Source: DASXTB01 sp036505615
Lineage (GTDB): Bacteria; Acidobacteriota; UBA6911; JACQSX01
NCBI GenBank assembly: GCA_036505615.1
Contig: DASXTB010000344.1
Span: 1 to 5,199 of the forward strand
Reading direction: 5' to 3'
Length of the DNA stretch: 5,199 nucleotides
The notes below the pieces were generated by a model, which was not told where the DNA came from, made no database searches, and was given only the letters and a program-made list of their open reading frames with translations. Positions 1 to 5,199 of the stretch are shown in pieces (within the stretch, counting starts at the first letter, position 1; the number at the start of each line of letters is the position of its first letter). A program made the translations under genes and the position numbers.

Positions 1-1091
1 GAAGGAGTTTCCATGAAGCCACCCTCGGCCTGATTGCCGCCGGCTGGACGGCGAGGCGAGCCGGCCGTTCTCCATCCATCTTATCGGAGCCTGCGGGCAA
101 GCCAATCCTGCTCAACAATAATGAGAATCCTTACGGCCCTCCCGCGGCGGCGCTGGATGCAATTCGAAAGTTCGCAGCCGCTGGAAATCGCTACCCCGAC
201 CAGACGGAAGAAAACTTGATTCGCGCTGTCGCCAGGGCGAATCGCTTAGCAACGGAGCATGTGATTGTTTCCAACGGCTCGACCGAACTGCTTCGCATGG
301 CGGTCACGCATGCCGGGTTGCAGAGGCGGCAATTGATCCTGCCTCATCCGACGTTTGAGGCCATCGCAAGTTACGCCGAGCCCCTTGGGATTTCCATCCG
401 GCGCGTTCCACTCAAATCGGACGGGAAGCATGATCTGGAAGCGATGCGGCGCGCAGTGAGCAAAACGGGTGCGGTCATTTACATTTGCAATCCCAACAAT
501 CCCACCGGCGGATTCACGCCCCACAGGGATCTGGCGCCGTTTATCCAGGCGTTGCCGGCAAGCACTTTCATCGTCGTTGACGAAGCCTACCACGAATTTG
601 TCGACGCCCCTGAGTACCAGACATGGATCCACGAGGCGCCGTCCTATCCAAATCTTCTAGTGTGCAGGACCTTTTCGAAGATCTATGGCTTGGCGGGAAT
701 GCGCATCGGCTATGGTGTGGGCAACGCCCGCGTGATTGCCGAATTGTCCCGGTTCCGAAACCAGGACTGCATCAACGTCTGCGGTGGCGAAGCTGCGCAA
801 GCAGCCCTGGCAGACAGAGACTTTGTCAGGATGTGTCACGATCAGAATCGGCAACAACGAGATCGCCTGGCCGAACTGTGCCGGCAACTGGGCCGGAAAT
901 ATTTTCCTTCTGTCGCCAATTTCATGGTGGTGGAAGCAGGCGACGCGAAAAAGTTTCGCGAATTCATGGCCTCGAATGGAATTGAAGTGGGAAGGCCGTT
1001 TCAGACTTTGGAAAAGTTCAGCCGGATTTCCATGGGCACAACTGAGGAGATGAGCCGCTTTAGTGAAGTTTATCGGAGGTGGAGGATCTGA
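1..1091 (+). CDS. HisC-like PLP-dependent aminotransferase with Tat-type leader, 5'-truncated
   Basis: The frame is open from the left edge (codons read from position 3) to TGA at 1089-1091, giving 362 visible residues; the start codon is outside the window. It is a fold-type I, class II aminotransferase of the histidinol-phosphate aminotransferase group, which transfers an amino group between a substrate such as histidinol phosphate and 2-oxoglutarate. Counting the codon at 3 as residue 1, visible motifs are NENPYGP (40-46), GSTE near the PLP phosphate (92-95), CNPNNPTGG (162-170), DEAYHEF with the PLP-ring Asp193, SKIYGLAGMR with Schiff-base Lys226 and Arg234, and SRISMG with the substrate-binding Arg341. 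All key residues are present, so the enzyme looks active. The N-terminus reads (R/G)RSFHEATLGLIAAGW, which resembles a Tat leader, and the partial first codon (?GA) allows an RR pair. HisC-like proteins with Tat leaders are known, and their role is generally unclear, so I do not assign hisC. An apparent start at 216 (TTG) is internal, because NENPYGP lies upstream of it. No neighbouring his genes are visible. Confidence 0.9.
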   Translation, partial: RSFHEATLGLIAAGWTARRAGRSPSILSEPAGKPILLNNNENPYGPPAAALDAIRKFAAAGNRYPDQTEENLIRAVARANRLATEHVIVSNGSTELLRMAVTHAGLQRRQLILPHPTFEAIASYAEPLGISIRRVPLKSDGKHDLEAMRRAVSKTGAVIYICNPNNPTGGFTPHRDLAPFIQALPASTFIVVDEAYHEFVDAPEYQTWIHEAPSYPNLLVCRTFSKIYGLAGMRIGYGVGNARVIAELSRFRNQDCINVCGGEAAQAALADRDFVRMCHDQNRQQRDRLAELCRQLGRKYFPSVANFMVVEAGDAKKFREFMASNGIEVGRPFQTLEKFSRISMGTTEEMSRFSEVYRRWRI

Positions 1092-1252
1092 AGTACGAAT
1101 TGCGAATGTCGAATTGCGAATGCTGGCTTCCGGTGCAGCGCCTCTTTTCAGATCGGCACACAGAAGGGATTGATTTTTTTTACACTCTCTTGTGCTCGCC
1201 GCCAGGACGCAGAGGCTTTGCATTCGACATTCGAACTTCGTCATTCGTCATT
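1091..1252. repeat. Inverted repeat of CGAATNN heptamers in the convergent gap
   Basis: The left arm (1091-1123) contains CGAAT at 1096, 1103, 1110 and 1117, an exact 7-nt period. The right arm (1220-1252) contains ATTCG or close variants at 1222, 1229, 1236, 1243 and 1250, the same period in inverse orientation. The arms match at 25 of 33 positions. Mismatches fall almost entirely in the two variable positions of each heptamer, and the inner 7 bases (CGAATGC/GCATTCG) match perfectly. The spacer of about 96 bases includes a run of eight T at 1174-1181 and smaller inverted pairs: GCCTCT 1140-1145 with AGAGGC 1211-1216, and GCACA 1156-1160 with TGTGC 1191-1195. The element fills the gap between the two convergent genes: the left arm starts at the last base of the aminotransferase stop codon, and the right arm covers the methyltransferase stop codon. 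Termination of both genes or a small mobile repeat are both possible, and the sequence alone does not decide. Confidence 0.8.
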
Positions 1253-1748
1253 TGCGTGCCTGTTCCAATTCTAGCAGCTTCGCCTTGCGGTCCAACCCGC
1301 CTCCGTAGCCGGTCAAACCACCGTCGTGTCCTACGACACGGTGGCAGGGAATGATGATTGCAATCGGATTCCGGCCGACGGCGGCGCCCACCGCGCGCGC
1401 CTTTGAAGGCTCGCCCAGGGATGCGGCTATCTGTCCGTAAGTGCGCGTCTCCCCGTAAGCAATGGTGCGTAGTTGATTCCATACACTGCGCTGAAAATCA
1501 GTGCCGAGAGGGGCCAGACGGAGATCGAACTGCTTCACTCGTCCTTCGAAGTAACCCTGCAGTTGGCGAAAAAGCGCATCAAAGGGATAGCCGGCCTCCT
1601 TGAGGTCCTCCAGTTGGAACTGTTTTTCCAGATCCTTCAAGGTTCCTCCCTCCTTTTTCTCATGAGCAAATTCCAGATAGCGCAAAGAAGTGCGGTCCCC
1701 CGCGGCCAGCATTGGTCCTAGCGGTGTCTGGATGAATTGGTAGTACAT
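1248..1748 (-). CDS. ogt: Methylated-DNA--protein-cysteine S-methyltransferase (Ogt/MGMT family)
   Basis: This 166-residue cytoplasmic protein is the normal length for an Ogt-type suicide repair enzyme, which moves the alkyl group from O6-alkylguanine (and O4-alkylthymine) in DNA onto its own cysteine. The active-site motif PCHRVVG is intact with acceptor Cys135 (codon 1344-1346) and His136. The hinge Asn127 (in GRNP), the helix-turn-helix arginine finger Arg118 (in SKARAVG) and Glu162 of the Cys-His-Glu network are also present. GLTGYGGGLDRKAKLLELE is a near-perfect family C-terminus. Residues 1-80 form the variable N-terminal domain. There is no AraC or Ada domain, so it is not the Ada regulator. 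The start is ATG at 1748; I see no convincing Shine-Dalgarno sequence ahead of it, which fits translation from a message shared with the aminotransferase gene 70 bp upstream. The stop TGA (1250-1248) lies in the heptamer repeat. The function is certain; the choice of Ogt over another MGMT name is by length and domain content only. Confidence 0.95.
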   Translation of the reverse strand: MYYQFIQTPLGPMLAAGDRTSLRYLEFAHEKKEGGTLKDLEKQFQLEDLKEAGYPFDALFRQLQGYFEGRVKQFDLRLAPLGTDFQRSVWNQLRTIAYGETRTYGQIAASLGEPSKARAVGAAVGRNPIAIIIPCHRVVGHDGGLTGYGGGLDRKAKLLELEQARK

Positions 1749-1750
1749 TC

Positions 1751-1771
1751 AAGTGCTCAGTGATCAGTAGC
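1751..1771. repeat. Short 7-nt-period repeat (cAGTgNt type) in the 70-bp gap
   Basis: Three consecutive heptamers, AAGTGCT, CAGTGAT and CAGTAGC, share the AGT core at a 7-nt spacing just upstream of the methyltransferase start codon. On the minus strand this reads as ACT-containing heptamers ending three bases before the ATG. Only three imperfect units are present and no inverted partner arm is obvious. The rest of the 1749-1818 gap shows no clear terminator or promoter. Confidence 0.4.
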
Positions 1772-1818
1772 AAGAATACCGGTGATGCTGTAGCCAGTCA
1801 TGCTCCTGATAAGCGGCC

Positions 1819-3045
1819 TCATGAGTCCGTAGTGATTCTACTAATTCGCTCCATTATTCTTTGAACTCCGGACTCGAAAACTTCCGGTGGTGGCAGCAGG
1901 CTCACGATTAAAAAGGCTTCCCTGTCGAAATCAAAAAAATATCCAGGATGCACCAGTACGTTCTCTTCTTCCAGGAGCGACAAAGCCCATTCTTCTTCTG
2001 TCAACGTCGTGGGAACCTGCACTACAGCATACCATCCCCCTTCGACATCCAGCACATCGCAGGGAGAGTTCTTAGTCTGCTGCTCCAAGAACAAGAGATT
2101 GCCCCGAACGCGCTTCAATACCTGGGCCTGAATTTCTCCCCTGAACGCCATCCAACGCGCCACTGCGTTTTGAACCGGAGTATTGACTGACAGGTATGTG
2201 TCGGCGATGAACTCAAGACGGCTGCGCGCTTCCTGACGCTCCTCCTTTGGCCCGCTGATAACAATCCACGCCAGCTTCATTTGCGGCAGGCACAACAATT
2301 TGGAGAGGCCACTCAAGATGAAGTTCAAGCAGTCGTGCCTTCCGGCAACCGTCTGGATGAGCGCCGATTGAAGTAGCGGCGCCTGAGCGGCGGTTCCTTT
2401 GTCAGGCCCACCCGGCTGATGCAATCGGTAATCGGAAAAGACCTCGTCGATAATCAGAGCCATCGAATGCAGGCTGCAGATGCCGGAAAGCGCGGCCCAA
2501 TCGTCCGCGCGCATGTAAGAGCCGGTAGGATTATTCGGATTCACGTAGATGATGGCCCGGGTCGTGTCAATGATCGACGGTTTCAATGCATCCAGATCGA
2601 GGCGCCAGAAAGCGTCGTGGCGGAGCGGATAATGATCCAGCCGCACCGACTCAAAAGCTGCCAAGTAATCAAACAGTGGATAACCGGGGCGGGGAATGAG
2701 GACACTATCGCCTGGGTCGGCAAGCAACTTGAACATCCAGGAGTACGCTTCGCTGGTACTGGCGGCAAGAAAAATATCTTCCGCGCAGACCTCTTTTCCT
2801 TTCTCGGCGTAATAAGCCGCCACCGCTAATCGCGCCGGCAGGGATCCAGCCGGGACTGGGGAGTAATGCAAAGAGGACTCTTCGGCCAAAGCCGCCAGAA
2901 GGTTGTCCGGGTAGTTGAGGCCGATTCGCGTCGGATTGGATTCAGTCAGATCAAGGATGGACTCGCCCAGTGCCTTTTTCTTTTCAACCAGCAAGCTCAA
3001 GCGGTTTAGTTTATCCTGGAAGAAAAGCCGGTTGGAGAAGGACAT
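1819..3045 (-). CDS. Class I/II PLP-dependent aminotransferase
   Basis: This 408-residue cytoplasmic enzyme has the layout of aspartate/alanine-type fold-type I aminotransferases, which exchange amino groups between amino acids and 2-oxo acids. Counting from the ATG at 3045, visible motifs are DLTESNPTRIG (32-42), YSPVPAG (61-67), the PLP-phosphate segment AASTSEAYSW, NPNNPTG with Asn172 (169-175), IIDEVFSDY with Asp200 and Tyr206, and LSGLSKLL with Schiff-base Lys249. Near the C-terminus, where many relatives carry the arginine that binds the substrate carboxylate, the sequence reads AFLIVSLLPPPEVF with no arginine in the core. Substrate is therefore hard to predict. Two adjacent ATG codons (3048 and 3045) follow GAGAG at 3057-3053; the 7-nt spacing favours 3045. 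A further in-frame ATG at 3066 has no ribosome binding site and would add a tail unlike the family. The methyltransferase gene follows 70 bp downstream on the same strand, so an operon is possible. It is not a recent duplicate of the aminotransferase at the left edge, since the motifs differ. Confidence 0.9.
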   Translation of the reverse strand: MSFSNRLFFQDKLNRLSLLVEKKKALGESILDLTESNPTRIGLNYPDNLLAALAEESSLHYSPVPAGSLPARLAVAAYYAEKGKEVCAEDIFLAASTSEAYSWMFKLLADPGDSVLIPRPGYPLFDYLAAFESVRLDHYPLRHDAFWRLDLDALKPSIIDTTRAIIYVNPNNPTGSYMRADDWAALSGICSLHSMALIIDEVFSDYRLHQPGGPDKGTAAQAPLLQSALIQTVAGRHDCLNFILSGLSKLLCLPQMKLAWIVISGPKEERQEARSRLEFIADTYLSVNTPVQNAVARWMAFRGEIQAQVLKRVRGNLLFLEQQTKNSPCDVLDVEGGWYAVVQVPTTLTEEEWALSLLEEENVLVHPGYFFDFDREAFLIVSLLPPPEVFESGVQRIMERISRITTDS

Positions 3046-3052
3046 CATGAAT

Positions 3053-3057
3053 CTCTC
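3053..3057 (-). promoter_or_regulatory. Probable ribosome binding site for the minus-strand aminotransferase
   Basis: GAGAG on the minus strand lies 7 nt before ATG 3045 and 4 nt before ATG 3048. It lies inside the coding frame if ATG 3066 were used, which argues against that longer start. Confidence 0.5.
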
Positions 3058-3098
3058 AGGATGCATTGTTCTAGTTTCTGCGTCGCCCCTTGACCGTT

Positions 3099-3157
3099 GT
3101 GTCCTTAGTGTCCTTTGTGGTTAAAAGCTTTTTTACCACCAAGGACACAAAGGACAC
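3099..3157. repeat. Long hairpin of 9-nt repeats (GTGTCCTTN) in the divergent gap
   Basis: The left arm (3099-3127) and right arm (3128-3157) are nearly perfect inverted copies with two mismatches and a one-base length difference, meeting at the palindrome AAAAGCTTTT (3123-3132). Each arm is itself repetitive: GTGTCCTT occurs at 3099 and 3108, and AAGGACAC at 3141 and 3150, all at a 9-nt period. In RNA either strand would fold into a stem of nearly 30 bp. It sits between two diverging genes, so it is not placed as a gene-end terminator for either. Similar AAGGACACA-type intergenic repeats are, to my knowledge, common in environmental bacterial genomes, but I could not search for them here. 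Confidence 0.85.
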
Positions 3158-3222
3158 GAATGAAAGCTCGAACCTGAAGAGTGGGAGATTAGTGCAGCGA
3201 CATGTGTGAGGCAAGCGGTTTT

Positions 3223-3227
3223 AGAGG
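3223..3227 (+). promoter_or_regulatory. Ribosome binding site of the secreted hydrolase gene
   Basis: AGAGG followed by AAAACATC places a good Shine-Dalgarno core 8 nt ahead of ATG 3236. This, together with the signal peptide that begins at that ATG, fixes the start. The leader from 3158 to 3222 shows no recognisable promoter or riboswitch. Confidence 0.7.
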
Positions 3228-3235
3228 AAAACATC

Positions 3236-5199
3236 ATGGCTCGGGATTCTTTTAAACGGACTGCGTCCTTTCTTTTATTGATCCTCGCATTGACTGCGGC
3301 GAAGCCTCTCGCTCAGGGTGAAGACCTCTCCATCTTGAAGGATTGGGTCGAATGGTCGGACAGCTCACACATGTTGCGGCGGCATTGGAACGGAATCGCT
3401 TTCCAGCTTCTTGAAAAGCGGCGAGAAAAAATCCGAGGGCTGGCGACAGCTTCACAGTGGAAGTCCAGGCAAGAGGAAGTGAAAGCGTCACTAAGTAGAA
3501 TTGTCGGCCCCTTTCCTGAGAGAACTCCTCTTCGCTCCAGGGTTCTCGAGGTGGTCCGCAAAGAAGGCTATCGAATTGAGAAGATCGTATTTGAATCGGT
3601 GCCGAATTTTTACGTGACCTCTTGTCTTTTTATCCCCGAGGCAAAATCATCCCCGCCGCAACGGCCGGAAACTGGACAGGCCGCGGCGGCAGGAACAAAT
3701 GGAGTTGTCGCAAAAATGCCGGCCATTCTGAATGTCATCGGCCACACCGACACAGCATTCCGCGATCCGATGTATCAGCAGTTGATTCTGAATTTGGTCA
3801 AAAAGGGCTTTGTAGTTTTGGCCATGGACCCGGTGGGCCAGGGGGAGAGGCTTCAGTATTACGATCCAGCGGTGCAGCGGTCCGTCATCGGCGGCCCGAC
3901 CACGGAACACTCCTATTTTGGAAGGCAGTGCTTCATCAGTGGGAGTTCGGCGGCGCGCTACTTCACCTGGGACGGAATACGAGCCATCGATTATCTGGTA
4001 TCCAGGCCGGAAGTCGATGCCCGGCGAATCGGAGTCACTGGAATTTCGGGCGGGGGGACACAAACCAGTTACATCTCTGCTCTGGATGAGCGGGTCGCGG
4101 CGGCTGCGCCTACCTGCTTCATCACCGGCTTTCAAAGACTACTGGAATCCATCGGTCCTCAGGATGCGGAGCAGAATTTCAACGCAGGGCTGGCGAATGG
4201 AATCGACCATGCGGATTTTCTGGAAGTGCGGGCGCCTAAGCCGACATTGGTGGTTGCCACTACAAGAGACTTCTTCAGCATCCAGGGCACAAGAGAAATC
4301 TTTGCTGAGGCGAAAAAAGCGTTCGCCGTCTTGGGGGCCGAAGGGAACTTGGCCATGGTGGAAGACGATCTGGGACATGGATACACAATAAAGAATCGCG
4401 AGGCGATCTATGCCTTCTTTCAGAAACATCTGGACAATCCAGGCAGTGCGGCTGAGGAAGACGTTGATCTGCCCGGCGCGAATGAATTGAGAGTGACTCC
4501 CAGCGGGCAAGTTGCCGATTCGCTGGGTGGGGAGACGGTTTTCTCCCTGAACCGGGCCGAGGCGGCAAAGCGGTTGGAGCAACTGGATGCTTCGCGTGGG
4601 AACCTGTCAGATCATTTGCGCAGGCTTGGAACCGAGGTCAAGAAGATCTCCGGTTTTCAGGAGCCCGAGCCGCTTTCGGGGCATGTGTTCCGGGGAAGAT
4701 ACCAGCGGCAAGGCTACAGCGTTGAGATGCACGTAATGAAGGGCGAGGGGAATTCTATCTTGCCCTTTCTGCTGATGATACCCGACGAGAGCGGAATTGC
4801 GGCCGTTCCGCAGCCGCAGCCTACACAAGGCAGCGATCGGGAAGCAGGCGCCCGAAAATCGGAAGCAGCGGGCCGGCATCCGGCGCTGATCTGTCTTTAC
4901 CCTCAGGGGAAATCTTCAGGCGCCGCCGCGGGCAGCGAGATGGAATGGTTTGTCAGGCAGGGCTATGCCGTCCTTTCTCCGGACCTATCAGGAACTGGAG
5001 AGTTGGGAGTGGCCGACCTTTACGTCGCCTATCTGGGTGTCCAAATCGGCCGCAGCATAGCGGCGTTGCGCGCCGGCGATATCATCCGCTGTGTTAAATT
5101 TTTGAAGAGCCGCCCCGATATTGATTCCACGGCGATAACGGTGGTCGCTCATGGGGGCACAGGTGTTCCTCTGCTTCATGCCGCGCTCTTTGAGGGCTC
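3236..5199 (+). CDS. Secreted tandem alpha/beta-hydrolase, acetylxylan-esterase-like, 3'-truncated
   Basis: The frame is open from ATG 3236 to the right edge with no stop (654 complete codons), so the C-terminus is missing. Residues 1-26 form a Sec signal peptide: basic start (R3, K7, R8), hydrophobic core SFLLLILALTAA, likely cleavage after AKPLA. The mature protein should be periplasmic or extracellular. Domain 1 (about 130-400) is an alpha/beta-hydrolase of the acetylxylan esterase / dienelactone hydrolase type. It has strand AILNVIGH, GFVVLAMDPVGQGER, nucleophile elbow GISGGG with Ser271, the DAEQN segment (310-314), acid Asp345 in TRDFF and His381 in LGHGY, so the triad is complete. Domain 2 (about 480 onward) repeats the fold (HPALICLYPQG from 548, GYAVLSPDLSGTGELG), but its elbow reads AHGGTG with Gly640 where serine is expected, so it is probably non-catalytic. 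Both domains carry a flexible Pro/Gln/Ala-rich insert (136-160 and 518-547). Likely role: hydrolysis of an ester, perhaps an acetyl group on plant polysaccharide; the substrate is inferred from family only. No neighbouring carbohydrate genes are visible. Confidence 0.88.
   Translation, partial: MARDSFKRTASFLLLILALTAAKPLAQGEDLSILKDWVEWSDSSHMLRRHWNGIAFQLLEKRREKIRGLATASQWKSRQEEVKASLSRIVGPFPERTPLRSRVLEVVRKEGYRIEKIVFESVPNFYVTSCLFIPEAKSSPPQRPETGQAAAAGTNGVVAKMPAILNVIGHTDTAFRDPMYQQLILNLVKKGFVVLAMDPVGQGERLQYYDPAVQRSVIGGPTTEHSYFGRQCFISGSSAARYFTWDGIRAIDYLVSRPEVDARRIGVTGISGGGTQTSYISALDERVAAAAPTCFITGFQRLLESIGPQDAEQNFNAGLANGIDHADFLEVRAPKPTLVVATTRDFFSIQGTREIFAEAKKAFAVLGAEGNLAMVEDDLGHGYTIKNREAIYAFFQKHLDNPGSAAEEDVDLPGANELRVTPSGQVADSLGGETVFSLNRAEAAKRLEQLDASRGNLSDHLRRLGTEVKKISGFQEPEPLSGHVFRGRYQRQGYSVEMHVMKGEGNSILPFLLMIPDESGIAAVPQPQPTQGSDREAGARKSEAAGRHPALICLYPQGKSSGAAAGSEMEWFVRQGYAVLSPDLSGTGELGVADLYVAYLGVQIGRSIAALRAGDIIRCVKFLKSRPDIDSTAITVVAHGGTGVPLLHAALFEG

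Noticed and set aside
1..33. A strong GAAGGAG ribosome-binding-like sequence ahead of ATG at 13, giving a six-codon reading frame ending in TGA at 31-33.
   Set aside because: The overlapping frame from position 3 continues straight into the HisC motifs, so these bases are better explained as its leader-peptide codons.
34..219. A 61-codon plus-strand open frame rich in Arg and Ser.
   Set aside because: It lies in another frame over the aminotransferase N-terminus, where the real frame encodes NENPYGP; no ribosome binding site or family features.
1156..1195. Classical intrinsic terminator using the T-run at 1174-1181.
   Set aside because: The T-run lies in the loop of the only nearby stem (GCACA/TGTGC), not directly after a GC-rich stem, so the standard layout is not met.
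657..1244. A 195-codon minus-strand open frame across the aminotransferase 3' end and the heptamer repeat.
   Set aside because: It is antisense to conserved aminotransferase motifs and partly translates repeat DNA; its sequence has no recognisable domain.
1091..1252. CRISPR array.
   Set aside because: The units are 7 nt and directly adjacent, without 30-nt-scale repeats or unique spacers.
3090..3122. TTGACC as a -35 box for the hydrolase gene.
   Set aside because: No acceptable -10 hexamer lies 16-18 nt downstream, and the spacer would be inside the hairpin repeat.
3622..4135. Overlapping open frames on both strands (3622-4089 plus, 3647-4135 minus).
   Set aside because: Both lie inside the hydrolase frame that contains the signal peptide and full catalytic triad; they are other-frame shadows in GC-rich DNA.
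4139..4582. A 147-codon minus-strand open frame.
   Set aside because: It is antisense to the region with the catalytic Asp345 and His381 of the hydrolase and shows no family features.

Overview
The window shows a moderately GC-rich bacterial chromosome segment with ordinary bacterial gene spacing and four protein-coding genes, two of them cut by the window edges. No rRNA, tRNA, transposase, phage gene or CRISPR array is visible. Two things suggest a soil or environmental bacterium of the Acidobacteriota / Verrucomicrobiota / Planctomycetota type: a large secreted tandem alpha/beta-hydrolase and the style of the intergenic repeats (short 7- or 9-nt units arranged as inverted arms). This placement is an inference from style, not a marker-gene result.

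Layout. Positions 1-1091 (+) hold a nearly complete HisC-like PLP aminotransferase that appears to begin with a Tat-type leader; its start codon lies just outside the window. Positions 1092-1247 form a convergent gap filled by an inverted repeat whose arms are heptamers (CGAATNN). Positions 1248-1748 (-) encode an Ogt/MGMT-type DNA repair methyltransferase whose stop codon lies inside one repeat arm. A 70-bp gap with another 7-nt-period repeat follows. Positions 1819-3045 (-) encode a second, different class I/II PLP aminotransferase. Positions 3046-3235 are a divergent gap carrying a long hairpin built from 9-nt repeats. Positions 3236-5199 (+) encode a secreted tandem alpha/beta-hydrolase (acetylxylan-esterase-like). 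Its first domain has a full Ser-Asp-His triad, and its second domain has lost the nucleophile serine. It runs off the right edge.

How the genes work together. The aminotransferase at 1819-3045 and the methyltransferase at 1248-1748 lie head-to-tail on the minus strand and could be co-transcribed, but no shared pathway is evident. The outer plus-strand genes both look exported, one by Tat and one by Sec, and are otherwise unrelated. No dedicated multi-gene system is recognisable. The most unusual material is in the three intergenic gaps, each holding a different short-period repeat, and in the architecture of the hydrolase. No stretch longer than 300 bases lacks a gene.
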